From Druceiella hillmani (Eukaryota; Arthropoda; Insecta; Lepidoptera; Hepialidae): 64,000 nucleotides of DNA. The translations under genes and the position numbers were made by a program. This document shows, one piece after another, positions 38,423 through 48,006 of the stretch; position 1 is the stretch's first letter; every line of letters starts with the position of its first letter. The stretch is taken from contig JAYKKI010000074.1 in the NCBI GenBank assembly GCA_039881145.1, positions 11,101,501 through 11,165,500 of the forward strand. The letters are read 5' to 3'. Under the pieces are notes generated by a model. That model saw only the letters and a program-made list of their open reading frames with translations, had not been told where the DNA came from and ran no database searches.

Positions 38423-39444
38423 AAATGTTAAAATCATTAAATGACTCCCTATAACCCTGAGACAACCCAAAAATAGGGAAGTACGAAATCTACTTAGCTA
38501 CTTTTAAAAAGAACTTGAAGAAGGGAACCTTCCGTAACAAAGATATAACGAAGAAAACGATTATTGTAAAATATAACCTTTAAGCCGAGTGGAAGGGAAC
38601 AAGGGGTATTAAAATATTTACAAATATTAAAATTAATTACATAAATAGATTTTATAATATATACTTCACAGATGGAAAATTATCGTGAATTTTTTAACAA
38701 TTGAGATTCAGAATAATTGCTTTTTAAATGCAGAAAATTTTAAACAAATTTCAAGAAACGCAATTTTTTAAATTTCGACTTTAATTGTTAATTCTTTAGA
38801 AACAGATTAAGAATACTTGATTTAAGGTTCCAGTAAATTTTAGGTGAACTTCTAGTAACTCTATTTTTTAAAAAATTTTACTTTAACAATTTTCAAGATG
38901 ACGTTTTCAACAATATTTCCAAAACTATGTTGCCAAAATTTTAAAAATACAGGTTAAACATTCTTTAACTTACTTTTTTAAATGATGCAACATATGAAAT
39001 AAAAAAAAACATTCTTATTTAAATACATATATGTTAATATGCCTTCTCACTACGTTAAATTTTAAATATCAACCAGAAACCTCAAATTCAAAGAAGAAAT
39101 GACTTCTAAGAAAAACGGTTCTGTTATACGGACAGACATGTAATTTATGTTATAAGGTTTAGTTTTCTTTTTTAGTTAAGGTGCGGTACTCTAAAAGTGA
39201 CAAAACTAGAGGTGTTTTTAAAAAGGAAGACGAAAAACCACGCGAAAGAACTTAATTGAAAGATACTGGAAATAACTGATAAATCGAAAAAATCTGAATA
39301 TATTGTTTGAATTCAGTCAAGTCCATAAACATTGTTACTAAAAGGCATGTGTAGATCCAAAAAATAAAGTGAGCAATTTATTAAGTTATCCTCACTATAA
39401 TTTTTTTAAAAGTTTCGCTGAATTTCAGTGGCATCATATACACA
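38423..39444. other. Non-coding, no gene recognised
   Basis: A+T-rich sequence. The TATAAGGTTTAGTTTTC motif at 39121-39200 is the only repeated element noticed. Confidence 0.6.
39121..39200 (+). repeat. Third relative of the 762-816 motif
   Basis: ACGGACAGACATG, then TTATAAGGTTTAGTTTTC, then GGTGCGGTACTCTAAAAG. The order matches the familiar insect repeat form: ACGGACAGACATG, TATAAGGGTTCCGTTTT, TACGGAACCCTAAAA. Here it is decayed. Confidence 0.4.
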
Positions 39445-39498
39445 ATTAAATGAAACTACGTGATGTAGTTATTATTTCTACTGTCTTAAATTTCTTTA

Positions 39499-39539
39499 CC
39501 ACGACCTAGGTTTCGTTGTATTACAACATCTTCAGGTGG
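39499..39539 (-). ncRNA. Putative type I hammerhead ribozyme (left arm)
   Basis: The same 41-nt motif as 34850-34890, on the minus strand. CCAC/GTGG form helix I, GTTGT/ACAAC helix II, AC/GU helix III with a CUAG cap, and all conserved core bases are present. The element is inside the left arm of foldback copy 3, with its 5' end facing the centre. The palindromic helix III loop would allow two molecules to pair, as described for other hammerheads with very short helix III. Confidence 0.6.
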
Positions 39540-39577
39540 GCTATTAGCAAATAACTTAGACATTCTTTACCAATAGC

Positions 39578-39618
39578 CCACCTGAAGATGTTGTAATACA
39601 ACGAAACCTAGGTCGTGG
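39578..39618 (+). ncRNA. Putative type I hammerhead ribozyme (right arm)
   Basis: Plus-strand twin of 39499-39539 with the same 41 bases. Helix I is CCAC (39578-39581) with GTGG (39615-39618); the expected cleavage is between C39614 and G39615. A read-through transcript contains this motif and the complement of the other one, so ribozyme folding competes with the long arm-to-arm hairpin. Confidence 0.6.
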
Positions 39619-40051
39619 TGAAGAATTTAAAGAAAGTAGTTTAATACTACATCACGTAGTTTCATTTAATTTTCAATAATTAATTTCTACAAAATTAACG
39701 TTACAATATATTCAAAACGTAATCCTTTGTTATTGTGCTTCCTATGTCATTCATACGGATATTCTTCCTACGGCATTTATACGCAATATATTCAATATTG
39801 CCATCAAATATTTGAGTAAATAGGGATACCAAATGTAATATCTAAATTATTTTATAATTTTTTTAATCTACTAACTAATATACCTCGGTGGTTAAATGTA
39901 GCAAGTAACGAGAAAATTGAAGTATTTAAAGTTATTGCCTATATTTAGAAATGTAAAAAAACGTAGCAAATTTGTATAAACTTAGAAGTAATAAGGGTAA
40001 TCTTTTATGTTCAACTGGAAATATATGTTTTTTTTATTATATAATTATATA

Positions 40052-40280
40052 ATTGGCGTTAATTTTGTAGAAATTCATTATAATTTAATTTTTCACAACC
40101 AAGTAGAACTATATGACATAGTACTACGTTGGGCAAATTGTAAAGATTTTTAAAGAATCTTTACAAATTGCCCACCTGAAAATTTTTTCAAACAATAAAA
40201 TCTAGATCGTGATATAGGATTTAATTAAAGTAGAAATAATACTACGTTCTATAGTTTCATTTAGTTGTGATAAATTAAAT
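40052..40280. mobile_element. Foldback element family F, copy 4 (most decayed ribozyme block)
   Basis: Outer left: AATTGGCGTTAATTTTGTAG, AAATTCATTATAATTTAAT. Centre: a perfect hairpin of 18-bp arms, 40131-40148 and 40156-40173 (GGGCAAATTGTAAAGATT and its complement). Right: CCCACCTGAAAATTTTTTCA, AAATCTAGATCGTGAT, AAAGTAGAAATAATACTACG, TTTCATTTAGTTGTGAT. The ribozyme-like block has lost helix II and the GAAA core, so it should be inactive. The outer right end is missing. Confidence 0.75.
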
Positions 40281-40806
40281 TAAAAGGAAATAAATTGTTT
40301 ATTTATTTCATATTTTTGGTACCACAGTTTTTGTTTTATTACGTATATAGAGCTATAGAAATCCAGCATCTATGTAAAATATATACACTATCTCCATCAC
40401 TGAAAAACATACATTATTCCCATATTTACAACTATGCTCTTTAAAATATAATCAACAATCTCAAAACCAGACAAGTCTATTTTACGTACCCTATGGTACA
40501 TAAGTGTATTTTAACAGATTAATCTCACAAGTTATTTCAGTATTTAATGCTGAAGTGACCAAGAATTATAAAAGTTGAAATCATATAAACTGTCATTGTT
40601 ACAATAATGCTTTGCCTTAAGGTTATTTATGCAATTTATAATTAATTTATAATTTAATGTAAATTGTAATGTTAAAATAATTTATGCATATGTACTGCAT
40701 AAAAAGACAACCCCAAAAAAAACAACACTTGTTTTATTTTTAAAAAAGAAAAATAATCACAAAACCTTTGTTTCCTGCAAATTGAAAAAATGTAATTTTA
40801 AAATTA

Positions 40807-40860
40807 TTTGTAATAAATATTGCTCAATCATTCTTTGTAATAATTATTGCTCAATCATTA
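40807..40860 (+). repeat. 27-bp tandem duplication
   Basis: TTTGTAATAAATATTGCTCA-ATCATTC is followed at once by TTTGTAATAATTATTGCTCA-ATCATTA: two units with two differences. Confidence 0.85.
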
Positions 40861-41951
40861 TTTGAAAAATATATTTGTAATAAAAAATACAAGTTTATTG
40901 TTAGTAAACAAGCGGGCTAATTGTAGCTAATCAAAATAAATATTTTTAGAGAGCGAATAATTTCTTGAGACCATTGTTGCATTTGTATTATCGACATCAT
41001 TTACGATATCGAATGCAAGGAAAAATCCTTGTATTATAAGAGTGCAGAGTACGTTGGCGCGAATAAATTTCTTTACGTTTAAACTATGGGTCTCTTTCTA
41101 AACACTAGACTTATGAGGAATATATTGCAAACTACTACACGGAGATACGCACACAATCTCGTGTCCGGTGCCACTTTCTACAATGCGACATCCGGCGGAA
41201 ATGACGCCGACTGGACCACACATTCAATTAAAACTTGTCGTTTAATTCGTATTGTGCTGTGAGGGTTTGTGGTTGATGGTTTAGAACGATGTAAGAGTAC
41301 ATAGTAAATATACTCACACTGTTTATATAAACATAAAGACAATTAATGGAAATATACATCAGAAATATCATTCTCGTTGTACGTCTTTATGAGTTATAAG
41401 AAATGTTAGTAAGTTTGGAAATTCATTTAATTATTTTGGGAAGACAAGTGATTTTGCAGTCGTTCAACAATTGCTTGAAATAGCCATTCTCCCAAGTAAT
41501 AGGAAGACAAAAATTGTTGTTATTACAGCAAATAAAAAATAAAATTTTCGGTTTAACTTTTCATGTAGGAATATATTAATTTTGAAGATATGTTTCATTA
41601 AAACATAGAGACGTTACATACGTCTTAAAAATAAATGTATAAGAAAAAATATTTCTTCTGATGTCAATCACTATTGCCAAAAATTATTTTTAAATAACGA
41701 CGAACTAACCATCTACATAAATATCAGAAAGTGTTTGAAATTGAGACACACATAAATCTTACTAAGAAAAATGTTCTTGTATATTAATACGTAGTATATA
41801 AATTTACCATGTAAATTCAACCTTATTAATATGCAATATTTATATAATTATACTTGAGAAAGTAACAATTTTGCTCGTAGTTTCTTTTAAGATAACATGA
41901 CTCGAAAAGGAAAGAAAACGAAACACTAAAATAAATATTGTCATATTCGTC

Positions 41952-42040
41952 CATCTGTTTGTCATAGCCATTTTTCTGGAAAACGTTAGATGGAGAAATT
42001 TGAAATTACGTGTGGGTATAAAGTATATTAAGCCGAATAT
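41952..42040 (+). repeat. TGTCATAGCCATTTTTCT repeat, copy 1
   Basis: CCATCTGTTTGTCATAGCCA, TTTTTCTGGAAAACG, then GAAATTTGAAATTACGTGTG. Copies 2 (44655-44730) and 3 (61953-62025) share TCTGT-CAT-(A/G)CCATTTTT, an AAAC-rich block and a GAAATTT block in the same order. Sequences of this form are common in arthropod dispersed repeats. Confidence 0.5.
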
Positions 42041-43850
42041 AGCTTAATAGCTAACACTCAAAAACTTATGTGTGGAAATATTAAACGGCCGAAATTATTA
42101 TAATTTAAATTTCATGTTATAAAAGAAAGTCTCCTCCGCATCTGTCTGTATGCACAGCATTTTCTCAGTAATTATTCAGTATGTTTTATTATTATTTTCA
42201 TTAGCAGATAGTTTGACTTAATAATGTAGAAAACTTTGGATGCAATACTTATGAATATTTTATTAAAATTATCCGACCTCTGACGATGAAGTCGGGAAAA
42301 AAGGATTGGTTTTAATCAATATCCGGTAATATTATTCTTTTCAAAAAATTCTACAATAAAATATGCGACACCATGTATATTAATATTAGAGAAAATCCAT
42401 CACAAACGTTTTAAGATTTAAAAAAAACCTACAATTGTAACTCAGTTTTCGGGAGTTTATTGTACACCACGTTCTTAAAATCCTTGTAAAATTAAAGTTT
42501 ATAGCAATCTTGTTCAATTTATGTTCATCGATAATAAGGTAATTTTTGACGAATAGTACAAAAGTTATGACGGTATTTTAAGCAAACAAAATAATTTTTG
42601 CAAGCTTTCACACATCGCCCATTGTCCAGCATAACAACACCCATGCGACAACGGGGTTAAATGTTTTTAAAGTGATTTGTGAAGAAGTAATAAAAAAAAT
42701 GTTCCCTTAATACGAAACAGGAGCGAATCGCTAGTGTGATGCTTAAACTAGAATTTACTTGCTAGGGTTTATTAAGAGCTTAAAATCGTATTCATTATCC
42801 TTAGTTATCCTTCATTATCAATAGGGATCCTTCGAAGATAATATTTTGATTTAGAACTGGAAACGCGCGAGAGACTCAACGTTTTTTCGTTTATCTTCTG
42901 TTTCTTACAACTTCCAAGTTACCAGCGTTTAGGTTTTGCACATTTGGATTTTACAACCATTTTAATTCATGGACTGATAATTGTCCAATTCTTATTTTAG
43001 TTAGAGTGATATGGGATATTGATGTAGAAAATAATTTCGTTATTATGAATTTCTGAAAAGCTATTCAATATCGTTTAGATTATTTGAATCTTACTCAAAT
43101 ATTGGGTACGTAATAAAATGGGCGTATATATTTATGTCGATATATGAAATATTTAAAGCTAATAAAAATTTGACAAATTTTGACATACCTTCAAAATTCG
43201 ATTAAAATTCATACATACGGTATGGATGGTATAACATACGGATGCTATAACATATATAAAACATTTACCTGTGAATAAAATAAATTTGCGACAAAACGTA
43301 AGGCTTCAGAGGATTCTCTATTAGTGATCAGCAGGAGGATATTTCTTTCCTGAACTATTTAAGTTTCATGGTACAATTTTAACCAAATTCTTGATGATGA
43401 TTTCTTGAATTTATACTAAATTCGTGATGTGATTTTAAATTTTCGGTTATCGTTTTGTATTTAAGTAAGGTATAATTAAAGTAGGGCAAAAATTGATGGG
43501 AAAAAAAGAATGTGCAAGTAGTATTTAAAGAAAATAATTATAAAACAAAATCGTATAACCCATGGAAGATTATTAATTTTAAAAACGCGTATGAATATAT
43601 GTTACTTAGTCAAGCGTTATTTATCATATAACTTAGAGTATTATAGTAAATACTCTTAGTTATATATTTCGGATAGGCTTTTCGTATAGAAATAACGTAT
43701 AGGCTATTTTTAATCTCAAAATAAGACGTACTTTCTCATGATAAAGGTCCAGCCTTTGTCGATACTCACTAGGTATATACTTGATTACCTTTATAAATAG
43801 TTGTTCTGATAGCATTAGAATAGAGACAAACTTCAGCGCCTTTACCGATA

Positions 43851-43876
43851 ATGCACGCGGGTGAAGTTGCGAATTA
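43851..43876 (+). repeat. Decayed CGCGGG(C/T)GAAG motif
   Basis: GCACGCGGGTGAAGTTGCG parallels the 10262-10288 motif. Too short to classify further. Confidence 0.3.
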
Positions 43877-44654
43877 AGGTTAATATTTATTAAATTAAAA
43901 AATGCATTATCACAAGCAATTCTTTTGGAATTGCACGGGATTTCTTAATAAGACCGTACCCAATTGTGTGAAAGAAGTTATGAAAAAGGAATTGAAAAAG
44001 TGACAGAAGAGCTAACATCTGTATTCAAGTCAATAGTGGAAACGAATAAACAAATATGTATCTCATGAGTTAGAGAAATCGTGAAAGTTTTTGAAATAAA
44101 ATAAAGCATGTGGGAATGAAACAAAATTAAAACAAAATATATAAGAATTAATGAGACGAAACGCTAATTTTTCCTAGCATAACAAAGCTTGTGCTGCTAT
44201 GTGTCGAGGTTAAAATCTATTTAATATATTTTTATTAAATAGGTAATTTTTAGCACGCTAGTAAAATGTGGTAGTTATTCATATTTTTAATTTATGTCTA
44301 GTATCTTTTTTCTTGATAATTTCATTTCAAACACGAATAATAGAAAGTTTAGCTTTTGACTATAGTCACTACATTTTTTTTAATGCTTATGGCACACAAA
44401 ATATAATTTAATGATCGAATTAGGAAAAGTTTACTTCTTATATACACAAAGAAACCAATGTTCATTTTCCTGTCTTGTAGACCTTTAAATTCCTCGATGA
44501 CTATTGATAATTGCACCAGATTTCAACTTTTTTTCGCTCGATTTACAACTTCAGAAGCGTGAAAATTATCATTTTCTTCTCCAAGTTCTGTAAGAGTAAA
44601 GAAAAAATGCAAGCCTTATAATATCCTCACGTATTAGAAGTATAAATAAGTCCC

Positions 44655-44730
44655 TCTGTCATAGCCATTTTTCTCAGAAACAGTTTGATTTAAAATCGTG
44701 AAATTTAGTATAGTGAAGAGTTAACTGTAT
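44655..44730 (+). repeat. TGTCATAGCCATTTTTCT repeat, copy 2
   Basis: CTCTGTCATAGCCATTTTTC, TCAGAAACAGTTTGAT, GTGAAATTTAGTATAGTGAA. The closest of the three copies to the usual arthropod form as I recall it. Confidence 0.5.
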
Positions 44731-45034
44731 TTACATGGAAAATTTAAAGATACTTATAAATTATTTGAAAAACATTTTTAAGTTTCCAGAAATAGTGTGG
44801 GATATAGTATCGAGGTTTTTGTTACTTTCATTAAATAGGTGAGAGTGCTATTAAATATCCCAAAACATTTTTTATAGTTTTAAGTAATATATTTACACAG
44901 ATACATCAGAAATATACGAAAAATGCTTCAGTCTTATTACTGATACTCCCGAACCTAAAGTTACGAAGAAACAGGGTTTTATAAACCTGTGCAAGTGTTG
45001 TATTAACACCATGACGATGATGTTGAACGCCATA

Positions 45035-45625
45035 GTTTTAAAGATGTTTACTATAATATTCAGGATGCTTAGTAGTCCGATGCAAAGTCGAAAAGTGGTT
45101 AATGATTTAAGCTATTTAAAATATTTTGAGCCATACATGTGTTCGACGAAGTCTGATTATTTTTTTATTGCTATTTTAAGGCTTCGTTATTAAAAATAAA
45201 TAAAATTTATAGTTAATTCCCAATAGAGTTCCAGTAGAAGTTGGTATGTCAATATTTTTATTTATGTAATGTAGAGCTAATCTAAAGAGAAAGAATTCAA
45301 GCATCCATGTTATCGAAAAGTAATACTAAAGAATTTCAAAGTCGGCAACAATTTATTTATTTATTACTTCTATTTACATATTTATTATTTCATTTTCCAA
45401 AAAATAAATAAAATAGAAAAATAAAGAAATAAAAAGGAAAGAAATAATAAATAAATAAAAAATAAATATAATTTTAAAAATATGCAAGATTATCATGCTG
45501 ATACCTTTTCAATTCGTAGAGTGCATTAACCAAACACCGAAGAATCGCCGCCATACGCGGAATAAAGGCCATCGCTCCGTAGATATCTTGCCAGTTCTTA
45601 GAATTAGGGTAAACAAATCGAATTG
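45035..45625 (+). repeat. Large inverted repeat, left arm
   Basis: Pairs with 46470-47050 on the opposite strand. Good blocks (left read as reverse complement): AATAGCAATAAAAAAATAAT, ACTTCGTC, ACATGTATGG, TCAAAATATTTTAAATAGCT; AATATTGACATA with ACTCTATTG and AATTAACTATAA; AATTCCAAGCATC; and GGCAAGATATCT with GCCTTTAT-CCGC and GGCGGCG. The arms are symmetric about 46045-46055. An unrecognised 60-codon frame (45011-45193) lies within it. Divergence is substantial, so the duplication is old or the arms are two insertions of one element. Confidence 0.7.
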
Positions 45626-46469
45626 ATAGAGATAAATTGAAATTTTTAAGTAAATAAAACAATATTTTCTAAACAATTTTTTCCTGTTTAAAATGAGAAG
45701 CGCCATGTCTAATACAGGCACGGGCCTTTCAAACTTCTCTGGTAGCCACTTTAAGTTGTATCCACTGCTTTGTGGCTGGAAAAGTTAATTAAAATGTTTT
45801 AAATTTTAAGGCTATGCATGGTTATTTCCCTTTATTTTAAAGTATCACGCACGCGATTATCTCTTCAATGTTTAGAATTAGGTACACAAACCAAACGCCT
45901 GTGCAAAGTGTAGCCCTAGCCCTAGCTTTGCGCTCCTATTCGTATTGATTTCGCTGATTTTGAACCATTTCATTGTAAAAATGGCTTGTTTTTTCAAAAA
46001 AGATTAAGCCAAAATTATCTTTAGGTATAGCAGAGCTGACAGTAATGGAACTTTGACACAACGGAGGTACCAAAAGTGTTATCTGGATCGCGGGCTTCGT
46101 AATGTCAGAGTTCCCTATGTTTCTAAACGATACTGAAGTACCAATAATAGTAACCAAAAGGATAATAATTTTCGAACAAGATGATGCGATTTAAATCCCG
46201 TAAATTATTGCCTTTGGGGCCAATTTAAGGAACTCGTATACACTAGCGACGAAATATGAGCAAGAGACGAATTATTAGGAAAATTTCAATCCGCTTTTAG
46301 CGTTATGAAGGAGAAAATTCAAATAAAAATAACCACAAAAGAAGTAAAAAAAAGGCACGTGCCTTTATTAAAAACAGCGCTTATCATGTTGAACATGACA
46401 AATAAATGATTTTACCAAAAATATCATTTTATTTGTTTATTTAAAAATTAAAAAATATCTCCCTCAATT
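45626..46469. other. Centre of the large inverted repeat, no gene recognised
   Basis: About 840 bp that do not pair with each other clearly. Contains a 73-codon minus-strand frame (45936-46157) that I do not recognise, and the string TTAGGTACACAAACCAAAC near 45880, which resembles a piece of the right arm. If the whole is a transposon, the transposase would be expected here, but no motif is visible. Confidence 0.45.
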
Positions 46470-47050
46470 TAGTTTGTGTACCTAAGGTTGTGTTTGTGTT
46501 ATTCCATAAATTGGCAAGATATCTGCATGACTGCAGAGCCTTTATACCGCACGAGGCGGCGTTTTGTTAGTTCACCCTAATTCTATAGCCCTAATTATAT
46601 ACCCTAATTCTATTGGTACCTGCGTGGTTGATATCTTAAAAGAAAGAACAAGATCTCAGTATGTTTAAAGTTGTTTGAACGACTAAGCCTATTTTATTAT
46701 TTTTTTCAAATGCCACAATCAAAACAATTTTCTTTCATTTTAAATTTTTTTTCAAAATGTTAGTTTCCAGTATTATTTCTGATGATATAGATGCTTGGAA
46801 TTTCTTTCTTATATAAGCTGTACATTATTTCATTAAACACATATAATAATATTGACATATCAGCTTTTACTAGGACTCTATTGAAAATTAACTATAATAT
46901 TTTGGATTTTTAAAAAGGAAATTTTTAAATAGCAATAAAAAAAATAATCAAACTTCGTCAAAGACATGTATGGTTCAAAATGTTTTAAATGGCTTAAGCT
47001 GTTTTGACTTTGTGTCGAGTTATCATACACCATGAATGTCATCTATTTAG
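46470..47050 (-). repeat. Large inverted repeat, right arm
   Basis: Counterpart of 45035-45625. The best-conserved part is 46925-47005 (AATAGCAATAAAAAAAATAA, ACTTCGTC, ACATGTATGGTTCAAAATGT), with further matches at 46765-46910 and 46505-46560. Confidence 0.7.
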
Positions 47051-47839
47051 TTTAATTAGATTTTATTAAACACTTATTGCTCTAGGAAGTCTTTATGAAT
47101 CAATGTTTGTATGAAACTTTAATATTTTATAATGAAGCTAGAATATAACTTTTCTGTTTGTATTCTTTTTCTGTTTGTATTTACTAAAAAGTAAAAACTT
47201 ACTTTTTCACTTCGACAAGACAAATATTAAAATATAATATTACATCGCTCGTTTACCCTTCCTGTTCAGTGTGAAATTTCTTTTGATCAATTCATCGTGT
47301 CAGGTAGTTTTACGCATTATCTCGCGACGGGTATCCGCAAAAAACCAATGGAATAAATTCGATTTCCGCCAGTTCAACACTCTTTGTCAAAGTTTGAAAG
47401 GAAATTGAAGATTCAATAGAGAATACTTTGAAAGGATCGTCCAATTATGGTAAGTTTATTGTATTTGAGATATCTCCGGTCGCGCTTGCGTAATCACCCG
47501 GTTTATAAATAAGAAAACTTGAATTTGAACAATTTTATAAAATCAAACATACGAATATTTTTCGTTTCAAAAAAGCTATATAGGTAATAAAATATGGAAA
47601 AAGGAAATATTTTGACAACGATACAAAACTTACTGTCAATATCGCCTAACAGTTTATTTTTAATTAATTTAGCCTATATATTTAAAAAAAGATTAATATC
47701 GAATATTTTTGTACTCGTCTGTAAATATTTAATGAACTTCGTTCAATTTGTATTGATTTTTATATTTTTATTGAAAAATTCTTGATAAATTGAAAATATA
47801 ATATATACGCGTAAATAATAAGGTATTTTTGTTTTGGAT
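47051..47839. other. Non-coding, no gene recognised
   Basis: The 63-codon frame at 47594-47785 is Ile/Phe/Leu-rich and unrecognised. No repeats noticed. Confidence 0.55.
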
Positions 47840-47879
47840 TATTAACAGGAATTAATTTTTTATTTAATTCCTGTTAATA
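47840..47879. repeat. Perfect hairpin, 16-bp arms
   Basis: TATTAACAGGAATTAA and TTAATTCCTGTTAATA around an 8-nt T-rich loop. It lies 40 bp before a longer hairpin. Confidence 0.85.
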
Positions 47880-47918
47880 TTTTTAATTATCAATTATCAT
47901 TGATTGAGGAATTGTATT

Positions 47919-48006
47919 GTGGGTTAGTTTCTAAAGATTACCCACATTTTTTAAATTAAACCATATTTAATTTAAAAAAACGTGGGTATTCTTTAAACTA
48001 ACACAC
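47919..48006. repeat. Long imperfect hairpin, about 42-bp arms
   Basis: Left arm GTGGGTTAGTTTCTAAAGAT, TACCCAC, TTTTTTAAATTAAA. Right arm TTTAATTTAAAAAAACGTGG, GTATTCTTTAAACTAAC. Only a few mismatches and a loop of about 4 nt. Size and pairing are compatible with a small MITE or with a microRNA-precursor-like fold; nothing shows transcription. Confidence 0.8.

Larger units (their letters stand above)
39445..39707. mobile_element. Foldback element family F, copy 3 (best preserved arms)
   Basis: Long near-perfect inverted repeat centred near 39559. Left arm: AATTAAATGAAACTACGTGA, TGTAGT, TTCTACTGTCTTAAATTTCT, ribozyme-like block, GGGCTATT. Right arm: AATAGCCC, ribozyme-like block, GAATTTAAAGAAAGTAG, TACTACATCACGTAGTTTCA, TTTAAT. 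The right side continues into the outer end (TTCTACAAAATTAACG); the left outer end is missing. Arms of about 110 bp with few mismatches around a 26-nt loop. Copies 1, 2 and 4 share both arms. No transposase, so it is either a non-autonomous foldback/MITE or a pair of retroelement terminal repeats head to head. Confidence 0.85.
40281..45034. other. Non-coding, no gene recognised
   Basis: No open frame over 60 codons until 45011. Holds a 27-bp tandem duplication (40807-40860), the TGTCATAGCCATTTTTCT repeats at 41952-42040 and 44655-44730, and the 43851-43876 motif. 41040-41260 is G+C-richer, with a minus-strand stretch of about 40 codons without a stop that I do not recognise. Confidence 0.5.

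Noticed and set aside
42272..42300. Second ribozyme candidate CCGACCTCTGACGATGAAGTCGG
   Set aside because: Forms a small stem, but lacks the CUGANGA-GAAA-UH core arrangement.
45936..46157. 73-codon minus-strand frame in the centre of the large inverted repeat
   Set aside because: Tempting as transposase remnant, but no DDE/DDD or DNA-binding motif is visible.
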